DNA of 64,000 nucleotides from Massilia sp. IC2-477 (GTDB taxonomy: Bacteria; Pseudomonadota; Gammaproteobacteria; Burkholderiales; Burkholderiaceae_D): positions 36,402 through 100,401 of the forward strand of contig NZ_JAJFEQ010000014.1 in assembly GCF_020707265.1 (NCBI RefSeq), given 5' to 3'. Numbering within the stretch: position 1 is the stretch's first letter; every line of letters starts with the position of its first letter. Of the stretch, positions 24,914 to 32,609 are shown piece after piece. The translations under genes were made by a program, and so were the position numbers. Under the pieces are notes generated by a model. That model was not told the origin of the DNA, ran no database searches, and saw only the letters and a program-made list of their open reading frames with translations.

Positions 24914-27900
24914 ATGAAACTCCGTCCAATTACTTCCGCCGTCCTGCTGTCGCTGTCCCTGCTGGCCGCCAGCGCCGCGCAGGCTGACGGCGAACGCCGT
25001 TCCTACATCATCCAGCTGGCCGACAAGCCGGTCGCCACCTACGAGGGCGGCGTCGACGGCCTGGCCGCCACCAAGCCGGCCCCTGGCCAGCGCCTGAACG
25101 TGGACGCCGCCAGCGTCCAGGCCTACATCGGCTACCTCGACAGCAAGAAAGCCGACGTGATGAGCACGATCGCCGGCGCCGAGATCACCAACGAATACAA
25201 GGTCGTGCTGAACGGCTTCTCGGCCATGCTGACCGACGACGAGGTGCGCGCGCTGAAGAAGAACAGCAATGTCGTGGCCATCACCGCCGACTCGATCCTG
25301 CAGCTCGATACCAGCTACACCCCGGGCTTCATCGGCCTGGACGGCCCCGGCGGCCTGTGGTCCAAGCTCGGCGGCCAGGGCGCTGCCGGCGAAGACATGA
25401 TCATCGGTATCGTCGACAGCGGCATCTGGCCGGAGCACGCCAGCTTCGCCGACCGCGTCGATTCCGCCACCGGCACCCCGAGCCACACCGGCGACCAGCT
25501 GGTCTACAGCGCGCCGCCGAGCAGCTGGAAGGGCGCTTGCGACACCGGCGAAGGCTTCTCGGCTGCGAACTGCAACAACAAGCTGATCGGCGCACGCTAC
25601 TTCAAGGCCGCCAGCCAGCAACTGCACTGGACCGAGTTCGCTTCGGCCCGCGATTCGGTCGCAGGCGTCGACGGCAAGGGTGGCCACGGCACCCACACCG
25701 CCAGCACCGCAGCCGGCAATGCCGGTACGCCGGCCGTTACCAATGGCCTGAGCCTGGGCAAGGTGAGCGGCATGGCGCCGCGCGCCCGTATCGCCGCCTA
25801 CAAGGTGTGCTGGTCCTCGAACACCGCCAACAGTACCGCTGCCAGCAACGGCTGCGCCACCTCGAACAGCGTGGCCGCGATCGAACAGGCGGTCAAGGAC
25901 GGCGTCAACGTCATCAACTTCTCGATCGGCCCGAACGCCGGCGGCGGCACCTTCACCGAAGCGACCGAGCAGGCCTTCCTGGGCGCGGCCGCGGCCGGCG
26001 TCTTCGTCGCCACCTCGGCCGGCAACGGCGGCCCTGGCGCCACCAACGTCACCCCGACCGCCCACCTCAGCCCATGGCTGACCTCGGTCGGCAACGCCAC
26101 CCACAACCGCCTCTATGTGGGCGACGTCACGCTCGGCGACGGAGTGATTTTGACCGGCGCTTCGGGCAATGCCAAGAACGAGCCGACCCAGCTGATCCGG
26201 GCGCGCGACGCCGCCATGCCGGGTATCGATCCGGACAACGCCAATCTGAACCTCTGCTACGGCAAGGCCGACGGCGCCAACACCCCGGTCTACCTGGATC
26301 CAGCCAAGGTGACTGGCAAGATCCTGGTATGCGACCGCGGAGGAAACGTACTGGTCAACAAGAGCGCCAACGGCAAGACCGCCGGCGCGGTCGGCGTCAT
26401 TATCGCCAACACGGCAACCTCGGCCAACACCATCATCAACCAGGCCCACACCGTCTCGACCGTGCACCTGGCCTACGTCGACGGCGACAAGCTGAAGGCT
26501 TACATGGCGTCCAACCCGAATGCGACCGCGGCAATGGGCAACCTGCGTGGCGTGCTCGACCCGACCGTGCAGGCACCGCAGATGAGCGCGACCTCCTCGC
26601 GCGGCCCGAACGTCGCCAACGCCAACATCCTGAAGCCGGACGTCTCGGCGCCGGGCAGCGACATCCTGGCCGCCGTCACCGCCGACCTGACCAAGCCCCA
26701 GCGCAACGCGGTTGCCGCCGGCGAGGCGTCGCCGGTCAGCGACTTCGCGTTCTACAGTGGCACCTCGATGGCCTCGCCGCACATCGCCGGCATCGCGGCC
26801 CTGCTCAAGCAGCGCCACCCGGACTGGACTCCGATGATGATCAAGTCGGCGCTGATGACGACCGCGATGAACGTCTTCGGCGATACCCAGAACGGCGCCC
26901 AGGCCTGGGACCCGACCGCCCGCTTCAACGGCAACCTGCCATGGGGCCAGGGCGCCGGCTTCGTGCGTCCGACCAACGCCGACGACCCGGGCCTGGTGTA
27001 CGACGCCGGCATGACGGACTGGATCCGCTTCATGTGCGGCGCAAGCGCGCTGAATCCGTCTTCGGCCACCTGCACCAACTTCGGTTCGATCCAGCCGTAC
27101 GACCTGAACCTGGCCTCGCTCACCGCCGCCAACGTGCTGGGCGTGCAGACCCTGAAGCGTACCGTGACCAACGTCGGTGCGACCACCGCGACCTATAACC
27201 CGACCGTCAGCCTGAGCGGCTTCAACGTGACGGTGGAACCGTCGTCGCTGACCCTGGCCCCGGGCCAGAAGGCCGACTTCAGCGTCAAGCTGACCCGCAC
27301 CACTGCGCCGTTCAACACCTGGGTCTATGGCAACCTGACCTGGAACGACAACGCCGGCCACGTGGTCCGCAGCCCGCTGACCGTGCGCGCCGCCTCGATC
27401 GCAGCTGTCGGCTCGGTGACGAGCGAAGCGACCTCGGGCAGCAAGTTCATCACCCTCGGCACCGGTTTCGGTGGCGTGATGACGCTGGCCAAGGGCGGCC
27501 TGATCCCGGCTACCCAGGACACCAGGACCGTGCTGCAGGCACCAGTGATCACTTCCACGGTCACCACCGCAGCCTGCGCGGCTGGCGGCGGCACCGGCGT
27601 CAATGCCCATGACTTCACGATCGCGTCCGGCACCATGCTGGCCCGTTTCGCCACGTTTGACAGCGAAACCTCGGGCGGTAACAGCGACCTCGACCTGCTC
27701 GTGATGCGCAAGGGCAGCAACGGCGCCTACGCTGCAGTGGGCAGCAGCGGCAACGGGACCTCGAACGAGAACGTGCAGTTCGTGAACCCGGTCGCAGGCG
27801 ACTACCGCGTCTGCGTGATCGGTTACGAGCCGAAGGGCGGCGCCGACACCTACAAGCTGTCCTCGTGGATCGTCACCCCGACCTCCACCGGCGGCAACTT

Positions 27901-28111
27901 CAAGGCGGTCGCACCGAGCGTCGTGGTGGTTGGCGGCGTCACCCAGGTCGGCCTGTCGTGGTCGGGCCTGGCAGTCGGCAAGCGTCACATGGGCGCCATC
28001 GGCTACAAGACTGGCGGTGCGACGGTTGCCACCACGCTGATCGAAGTGGACACCACCGATCCGGTGCCGCCGTTCCTCAACGCCCGCCGCCAGCCGCAAG
28101 AGGCACTCTAA
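24914..28111 (+). CDS. secreted S8 serine protease, plant-subtilase architecture
   Basis: 1065 residues. Signal peptide 1-23 (ending AAQA); I9 propeptide about 30-135; peptidase S8 about 160-650 with Asp in IGIVDSGIW, His in GHGTHTAS, oxyanion Asn in SAGNGGPG and Ser in GTSMASPHIAG. A protease-associated domain is inserted near 440-540 (VYLDPAKVTGKILVCDRGG), and an Fn3-type domain follows (LKRTVTNVGATTATYNP near 750). This is the order seen in plant cucumisin-type subtilases. The C-terminus is a jelly-roll pre-peptidase-like domain (DLDLLVMRKGSNG). It probably degrades extracellular protein, perhaps maturing or releasing the PEP-CTERM protein encoded 16 bases upstream. Confidence 0.94.
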   Translation: MKLRPITSAVLLSLSLLAASAAQADGERRSYIIQLADKPVATYEGGVDGLAATKPAPGQRLNVDAASVQAYIGYLDSKKADVMSTIAGAEITNEYKVVLNGFSAMLTDDEVRALKKNSNVVAITADSILQLDTSYTPGFIGLDGPGGLWSKLGGQGAAGEDMIIGIVDSGIWPEHASFADRVDSATGTPSHTGDQLVYSAPPSSWKGACDTGEGFSAANCNNKLIGARYFKAASQQLHWTEFASARDSVAGVDGKGGHGTHTASTAAGNAGTPAVTNGLSLGKVSGMAPRARIAAYKVCWSSNTANSTAASNGCATSNSVAAIEQAVKDGVNVINFSIGPNAGGGTFTEATEQAFLGAAAAGVFVATSAGNGGPGATNVTPTAHLSPWLTSVGNATHNRLYVGDVTLGDGVILTGASGNAKNEPTQLIRARDAAMPGIDPDNANLNLCYGKADGANTPVYLDPAKVTGKILVCDRGGNVLVNKSANGKTAGAVGVIIANTATSANTIINQAHTVSTVHLAYVDGDKLKAYMASNPNATAAMGNLRGVLDPTVQAPQMSATSSRGPNVANANILKPDVSAPGSDILAAVTADLTKPQRNAVAAGEASPVSDFAFYSGTSMASPHIAGIAALLKQRHPDWTPMMIKSALMTTAMNVFGDTQNGAQAWDPTARFNGNLPWGQGAGFVRPTNADDPGLVYDAGMTDWIRFMCGASALNPSSATCTNFGSIQPYDLNLASLTAANVLGVQTLKRTVTNVGATTATYNPTVSLSGFNVTVEPSSLTLAPGQKADFSVKLTRTTAPFNTWVYGNLTWNDNAGHVVRSPLTVRAASIAAVGSVTSEATSGSKFITLGTGFGGVMTLAKGGLIPATQDTRTVLQAPVITSTVTTAACAAGGGTGVNAHDFTIASGTMLARFATFDSETSGGNSDLDLLVMRKGSNGAYAAVGSSGNGTSNENVQFVNPVAGDYRVCVIGYEPKGGADTYKLSSWIVTPTSTGGNFKAVAPSVVVVGGVTQVGLSWSGLAVGKRHMGAIGYKTGGATVATTLIEVDTTDPVPPFLNARRQPQEAL

Positions 28112-28154
28112 GCGGCAAGCTGCGCGGCCGCCCCGGCGGTCGTGCAATGCTGCC

Positions 28155-28189
28155 AAAGCCGGCCCTGTCGCATACGGGCCGGCTTTTTT
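28155..28189 (+). terminator. strong intrinsic terminator of the subtilase operon
   Basis: AAAGCCGGCCC pairs with GGGCCGGCTTT around a 10-base loop and is followed by a run of six to seven T. It lies 44 bases after the subtilase stop. Confidence 0.9.
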
Positions 28190-28248
28190 ATTTCCCGCAT
28201 GCATAGCCGATTGCGTTTTGCCGTGTGACGCGACACAATGAAGATTCC

Positions 28249-28261
28249 TGCAATAAATGCA
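28249..28261 (+). promoter_or_regulatory. TGCAATAAATGCA element, shared with the PEP-CTERM promoter
   Basis: The 13-base word with TGCA ends recurs exactly at 24040-24052. Neighbouring bases also agree (TTCyTGCAATAAATGCA, then TGC after four bases). Here it precedes the diguanylate cyclase ATG by 34 bases, and the other copy precedes the PEP-CTERM ATG by 53. A shared regulator or a coincidence of AT-rich promoters are both possible. Confidence 0.35.
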
Positions 28262-28295
28262 AGAATGCATCATTCAGCAAGGAAGTCGAGAAAAC

Positions 28296-29618
28296 ATGCC
28301 GCACCCCGCGCCGCTGTACAGGAACCATGTCCTGCTGCTCTCGCAAAGTTTCTTCATCAAGGACAACCGGGCCGAGCTGCTGCTGCACGCCCACAAGTAC
28401 GACTTCGACATCCTGTTTTTCGACGACGTCTCGCGCTTCGTGGACGCGGTGGCCCACGACGGCGGCGACAACCTGTACGTGATCGACCTGGATGCCCTGC
28501 ACAACCTGCAGGCCGACATGCCGGACGGGCGCCGTACCCTGCTGCTGGGCGAGCTGCTGCAGCGCCTGCCGGGCGACCACAGCTACATCTACCTGCAGAG
28601 CGCGCGCCAGGGCAGCCGTTTCATGTTGCAGCAGCGCCTGGTCGACAGCCACTGCCTGGCCTATGCCGAAAAGCCGATCGCCAACGACGTGCTGGTCGAC
28701 AAGCTGTTCAAGCTGTTCGTGCAGAAAAAACGCGGCGATCCGGTGCGCATGGTGGTGCTGGGCGACGCGGTGCTGGACGATGCGGCCCTGCTGGCGCGCG
28801 GCGTCGAGGTGCTGCGCCACCCTGACGCCCAGACCCTGCACCTGCGGGTCAAGGAGCTGCAGCCGGACCTGGTGCTGATCACGGACAGCGAATACGGCCG
28901 CACCGACGCCATCGTCCGCGTGCTGCAGAAAAACATCGAGGCCGACCCCGTGCGCGAGATCGCGCTGCTGCAGTGTCGTCCCGATCCGGCCCTGACCCGG
29001 CGCGCCCTGGCGGACGGTTTCGACATGGTGCTGGCCAACTGCGAGGCCGACCTCCTGGCGGCCCAGCTGGTCGGCCGCGCCGACAAGATTCGCATCAACA
29101 AGGACCTGATCGGCAAGGACCGCGCCACTGGTCTGCTCAACAAGGTCGGGCTGCAGAAGAAGGCACAGGGCCTGATCCGGCGCGCGGCCCAGGAGGGCCG
29201 GCCGCTGGCCCTGGGCGTGATCGACATCGACAAGTTCAAGACCATCAACGACACCTGGGGCCACCACTTCGGCGACATCGTGATCAAGCGGCTTTCCCTG
29301 AGCCTGTCGACGCAGCTGGGCGAGCACGACCTGCTCAGCCGTTTCGGCGGCGAGGAATTCGTCATGGTGTTCTGGGACTGCACCCGGGAGGAGGGCAGGC
29401 GCCGGCTCGACGCGCTGCGCCAGGCTTTCGGTGCGATCCCGTTCGAGGTGGGGCCGGGCGAACTGCGCCAGTTTTCCTTCAGCGGCGGCGTGGCCGCCTA
29501 TCCCGAATACCGCAGCGAGAACGAACTGTTCCTGCGCGCCGACGCGATGCTGTACGTCGCCAAGCAGGGCGGACGCAACCGCATTTGCGCCGAGGAAACG
29601 GCGCTGGCGCTGGCGTAA
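28296..29618 (+). CDS. diguanylate cyclase with degenerate receiver domains
   Basis: 440 residues. Residues 1-145 and 150-265 look like two receiver-type alpha/beta domains that lack a standard phospho-acceptor set. A GGDEF domain follows, about 275-430: RATGLLNKVGL, LGVIDIDKFKTINDTWGHHFGD and the active-site motif GGEEF in SRFGGEEFVMVFW. It should make cyclic di-GMP from two GTP. The inhibitory RxxD site expected eight residues before GGEEF reads GEHD, so product inhibition is probably lost. ATG 28296 is preferred to 28257 (AAGGAAG and GAG upstream). The gene ends at a hairpin shared with the next gene. Confidence 0.92.
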   Translation: MPHPAPLYRNHVLLLSQSFFIKDNRAELLLHAHKYDFDILFFDDVSRFVDAVAHDGGDNLYVIDLDALHNLQADMPDGRRTLLLGELLQRLPGDHSYIYLQSARQGSRFMLQQRLVDSHCLAYAEKPIANDVLVDKLFKLFVQKKRGDPVRMVVLGDAVLDDAALLARGVEVLRHPDAQTLHLRVKELQPDLVLITDSEYGRTDAIVRVLQKNIEADPVREIALLQCRPDPALTRRALADGFDMVLANCEADLLAAQLVGRADKIRINKDLIGKDRATGLLNKVGLQKKAQGLIRRAAQEGRPLALGVIDIDKFKTINDTWGHHFGDIVIKRLSLSLSTQLGEHDLLSRFGGEEFVMVFWDCTREEGRRRLDALRQAFGAIPFEVGPGELRQFSFSGGVAAYPEYRSENELFLRADAMLYVAKQGGRNRICAEETALALA

Positions 29619-29623
29619 AAAAA

Positions 29624-29643
29624 GCGCCAGCCGCGGCTGGCGC
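29624..29643. terminator. bidirectional hairpin between convergent genes
   Basis: GCGCCAGCC and GGCTGGCGC pair around a 2-base centre. Seven A precede it, giving a U run on the minus strand; the plus-strand side is weaker (CAGCTT). Confidence 0.75.
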
Positions 29644-29662
29644 CAGCTTATGACAACACGGC

Positions 29663-30169
29663 TCAGTGCAGCTTGGCCTGCTGGGCGTGCAGCTGTTCGC
29701 GCAGTTGCTGGGCGTTCGAGTGGGTGTAGTCCTTGTTGAACTCCGCCTTGATCGCCTGCTGCACCTCCTTGTGCAGTTCCGGGCGCAGCGCGCCCAGGAA
29801 CTCGGGCGAGGCCGACACGATCAGCTGCTGGAAACGGCCTTCCTGCTGTGCTTTCAGCAGGTAAGCGGCAATGTCCTTGGCAAACATTTCCGTCGCACGT
29901 TCCTGCGGCGTCTGGTTCGGCTCCCACTGCTTGTTCGGCGCCCCGGCCTGGGCATTGTGGGACAGGCTGGCGCCTTGCCCCATGCCGATGTTGTGGCCGC
30001 TGCCCGCTGCCGAGGTCGGTCCCAGCCGGTCGGTTTCGCTCTCCGACGTGCGCAGCTGGACGGCGGAATTGACCATGTCTTCGATTTCCTGCAGCGGTTC
30101 GGTCGGATCGGACTCCGAGAAGAACCTCGCGCGGCCGGCGTTGGCCGAAAGAATCCAGGTTGTTGGCAT
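29663..30169 (-). CDS. host attachment family protein (eRF1-like fold)
   Basis: 168 residues; GGGGG lies shortly before the ATG. It begins TTWILSANAGRARFFSE, the family hallmark, and has MFAKDIAAYLLKAQQEGRFQQLIVSASPEFLGALRPEL (residues about 95-132, by its ends), which matches the 'protein required for attachment to host cells' family (PF10116), related to bacterial/archaeal eRF1-type domains. The middle (60-90) is Gly/Ser/Gln-rich and looks disordered. The name comes from an Agrobacterium phenotype; the molecular role is unknown and may concern ribosomes or stress. Confidence 0.88.
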   Translation of the reverse strand: MPTTWILSANAGRARFFSESDPTEPLQEIEDMVNSAVQLRTSESETDRLGPTSAAGSGHNIGMGQGASLSHNAQAGAPNKQWEPNQTPQERATEMFAKDIAAYLLKAQQEGRFQQLIVSASPEFLGALRPELHKEVQQAIKAEFNKDYTHSNAQQLREQLHAQQAKLH

Positions 30170-30372
30170 GCTACCCCCTGTCAGTAGTGAGTTGTTAGGC
30201 GTGTCATGGCGATCGATATGCCGCCAAGCATGTCGATCAGGCTATGAATCCAGTATATCGCCGCTTCCGGAACCCCGGCGCACCGACGCCGCCAGCCGTG
30301 CGCAGCGGAATCTTGTGGCGCGCCGCCGGTCCAAGGGGTGACCCCTTGCCGGGTCATTCCAAGGAGACCATC

Positions 30373-31263
30373 ATGAGCGAACCCAGCACTTCCACGCCGT
30401 CGCCGCGCCAGCCGCCCGACGCCCCGATGCCCGCCGCATCGCCACCGGATTACGCCGCCGTCAAGCAGCGCCAGCAGGCCACCTGGGCCAGCGGCGACTT
30501 CGCCATCATCGGCGTCACGCTGCAGATCGTCGGCGAGTCGCTTGCCGAAGCCGCCGACATCCGCGCCAACGAGCGGGTGATCGACATCGCCGCCGGCAAC
30601 GGCAACGCCACGCTGGCCGCGGCGCGCCGCTTCGCGCGCGTGACCTCGACCGACTACGTGCCGGCCCTGCTCGAGAAGGGCCGCGCGCGCGCCGCCGCCG
30701 AAGGCCTGGACATCGCGTTCCGCGAAGCCGATGCCGAGGCCCTGCCGTTCCATGACGCCAGCTTCGACGTCGCGCTGTCCACCTTCGGGGTGATGTTCAC
30801 GCCCGACCATGCGCGCTGCGCCGCCGAGATGATGCGCGTCGTGCGCGCGGGCGGGCGCATCGGCGTCGCCAGCTGGACCCCGTCCGGCTTCATCGGCCAG
30901 ATGTTCAAGACCGTGGGCCGCTACGTGCCGCCGCCTGCTGGCCTGGTGTCGCCGGCGATGTGGGGCACCGAGGACTACCTGCGCCAGCTGTTCGGCGCGC
31001 AGGCCGCCAGCATCCGCGCCCAGCCGCGCATCTTCCACTTCCGCTACGCCTCGCCGGCGCACATGATCCAGGTATTCCGCGACTACTACGGGCCGGTGTT
31101 CAAGGCCTTCGGCGCGCTCGACCCGGCGGGCCAGCAGGCGCTGGAACAGGAGCTCACTGCGCTGCTCGAGCGTTCCAACATCGCGGGTGACAATTCGCTG
31201 GTGGTGCCGGCCGAATACCTCGAAGCCGTGATCATCAAGCGCACCCCCGACGTCCTCCATTAA
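30373..31263 (+). CDS. class I SAM-dependent methyltransferase
   Basis: 296 residues. ATG 30373 has AAGGAG 6 bases upstream; the open frame to 30244 is not used. After a Pro/Ser-rich N-terminus the Rossmann fold starts with VIDIAAGNGNATLAAAR near 76 (motif I, SAM binding), then TSTDYVPALLEKGRARAA, EADAEALPF and LSTFGVMFTPDHARCAAEMMRVVRAGGRIGV (by its ends). It resembles UbiE/methyltransferase-11 enzymes. The substrate is unknown. A stand-alone gene, followed by a binding-protein gene 81 bases later. Confidence 0.9.
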   Translation: MSEPSTSTPSPRQPPDAPMPAASPPDYAAVKQRQQATWASGDFAIIGVTLQIVGESLAEAADIRANERVIDIAAGNGNATLAAARRFARVTSTDYVPALLEKGRARAAAEGLDIAFREADAEALPFHDASFDVALSTFGVMFTPDHARCAAEMMRVVRAGGRIGVASWTPSGFIGQMFKTVGRYVPPPAGLVSPAMWGTEDYLRQLFGAQAASIRAQPRIFHFRYASPAHMIQVFRDYYGPVFKAFGALDPAGQQALEQELTALLERSNIAGDNSLVVPAEYLEAVIIKRTPDVLH

Positions 31264-31344
31264 GCTGAGCACGGCCGCGCGTCACGGTTGGTGGCGCGCG
31301 TGCCCGGCAGTACAATCGGAAGCATTCATTCGAGAAAGCTTCCC

Positions 31345-32487
31345 ATGCGACCTGCCGCCGTTTGCTCCGCCCTCGTTTCCTCCCTCCTGCTGGCCGCTCC
31401 GGCCGGCGCCCAGACCATCGTGAAGATCGGCACGGCCTCGCCGCTGTCCGGCCCCGGCGCCCACCAGGGCAAGGACATCGAGGACGGCGCCCGCATGGCG
31501 ATCGACGAGCTGAACGCGAAGGGCATCGCGATCGGCGGCAAGAAGATCAAGTGGGTGCTGCAGGCCGAGGACGACGCCAGCGACCCCAAGACCGGCACCA
31601 TGGTGGCCCAGAAGCTGGTCGACGCCCGCGTGGCGGCCGTGGTCGGCCACCTGAATTCCGGGCCAACGGTGCCGGCCTCGAAGATCTATGCCAGCGCCGG
31701 CATCCCGCAGATCTCCCCGGCCGCCACCACGCCGGTGTACACGGCGCAGGGCTACAAGACCGCGTTCCGGGTGGTCGCCAACGACGCCCTGATCGGCCGC
31801 ACCCTGGCGCGCCATGCGCTCGGCGCCCTTGGGGCGAAGCGTATCGCCGTGATCGACGACCGCACCGCCTTCGGCCAGGGCCTGGCCGACCAGTTCGCGC
31901 GTGAAGTGCGCGCCAAGGGCGCCACTATCGTCAGCCGCCAGTTCACCCACGACAAGGCCACCGACTTCAGCGCCATCCTGACCCAGATCCGCGGCCACAA
32001 GCCGGACATCGTGTTCTATGGCGGCATGGACGCGGTGGCCGGCCCCATGCTCAAGCAGATGAAGACCCTGGGCCTGCAGGCCAGGTTCGTGGCCGGCGAC
32101 GGCGTCTGTTCCGAAAAGCTGCCGCTGCTGGCCGGCGACGCACTGGGCGACGACAAGGTCTTCTGCGCCGTGGCGGGCGGCGTCACCGGCGCCCAGGAAG
32201 CAGCCTTCAACGCCTTCGGCGAGCGTTTCCGCCAGCGCTACGGCCACCCGGTCGAGACCTATGCGCCCTATGCCTACGATGCGGTGATGGTGTTCGCCGC
32301 GGCGATGCAGAAGGCCGGCTCCAGCGAGCCGGCGCGCTTCCTGCCGGCGCTGGCAGGCGTGAAGCACGAAGGCGTCACTGGCAGCATCGCGTTTGACCCG
32401 AAGGGCGACCTGCGCAACGCCGCCATGACGCTCTACACCTACCGCCAGGGCAAGAAGGTGAAGCTGCAGGTGGTGCGCGGAACCTAG
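31345..32487 (+). CDS. branched-chain amino acid-type periplasmic binding protein
   Basis: 380 residues. Signal peptide ends AGAQ at about 23. The mature protein follows the LivJ/LivK fold: VKIGTASPLSGPGAHQGKDIEDGARMAIDELN (by its ends), VVGHLNSGPTVPASKIYASAGIPQISPAAT near 98 and FGQGLADQFAREVRAKGATIV near 174. There are no permease or ATPase genes nearby, so it is an orphan binding protein for an unlinked LIV-type transporter or for a sensor. TACAAT at about 31311 may be its -10. Confidence 0.92.
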   Translation: MRPAAVCSALVSSLLLAAPAGAQTIVKIGTASPLSGPGAHQGKDIEDGARMAIDELNAKGIAIGGKKIKWVLQAEDDASDPKTGTMVAQKLVDARVAAVVGHLNSGPTVPASKIYASAGIPQISPAATTPVYTAQGYKTAFRVVANDALIGRTLARHALGALGAKRIAVIDDRTAFGQGLADQFAREVRAKGATIVSRQFTHDKATDFSAILTQIRGHKPDIVFYGGMDAVAGPMLKQMKTLGLQARFVAGDGVCSEKLPLLAGDALGDDKVFCAVAGGVTGAQEAAFNAFGERFRQRYGHPVETYAPYAYDAVMVFAAAMQKAGSSEPARFLPALAGVKHEGVTGSIAFDPKGDLRNAAMTLYTYRQGKKVKLQVVRGT

Positions 32488-32609
32488 CGATACGCCTTGT
32501 ATTGACGGGCGGCGTGAAACAAACTGCATACAAAAATGCGCTTGGCATGGCTCAGTCTGTTGGATTAGGATCGTCCGGTTCCATACCAACAACACGGAGA
32601 GAGAGAGTC

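Noticed and set aside
24746..28273. A 1175-codon open frame on the minus strand opposite the subtilase.
   Set aside because: It mirrors the codon pattern of the S8 gene, has a His/Arg/Gly-rich shadow composition and no recognisable domain; GC-rich genes commonly give long antisense frames.
29663..30169. The host-attachment protein as a true adhesin.
   Set aside because: No signal peptide; the family name comes from a phenotype and the fold is eRF1-like.
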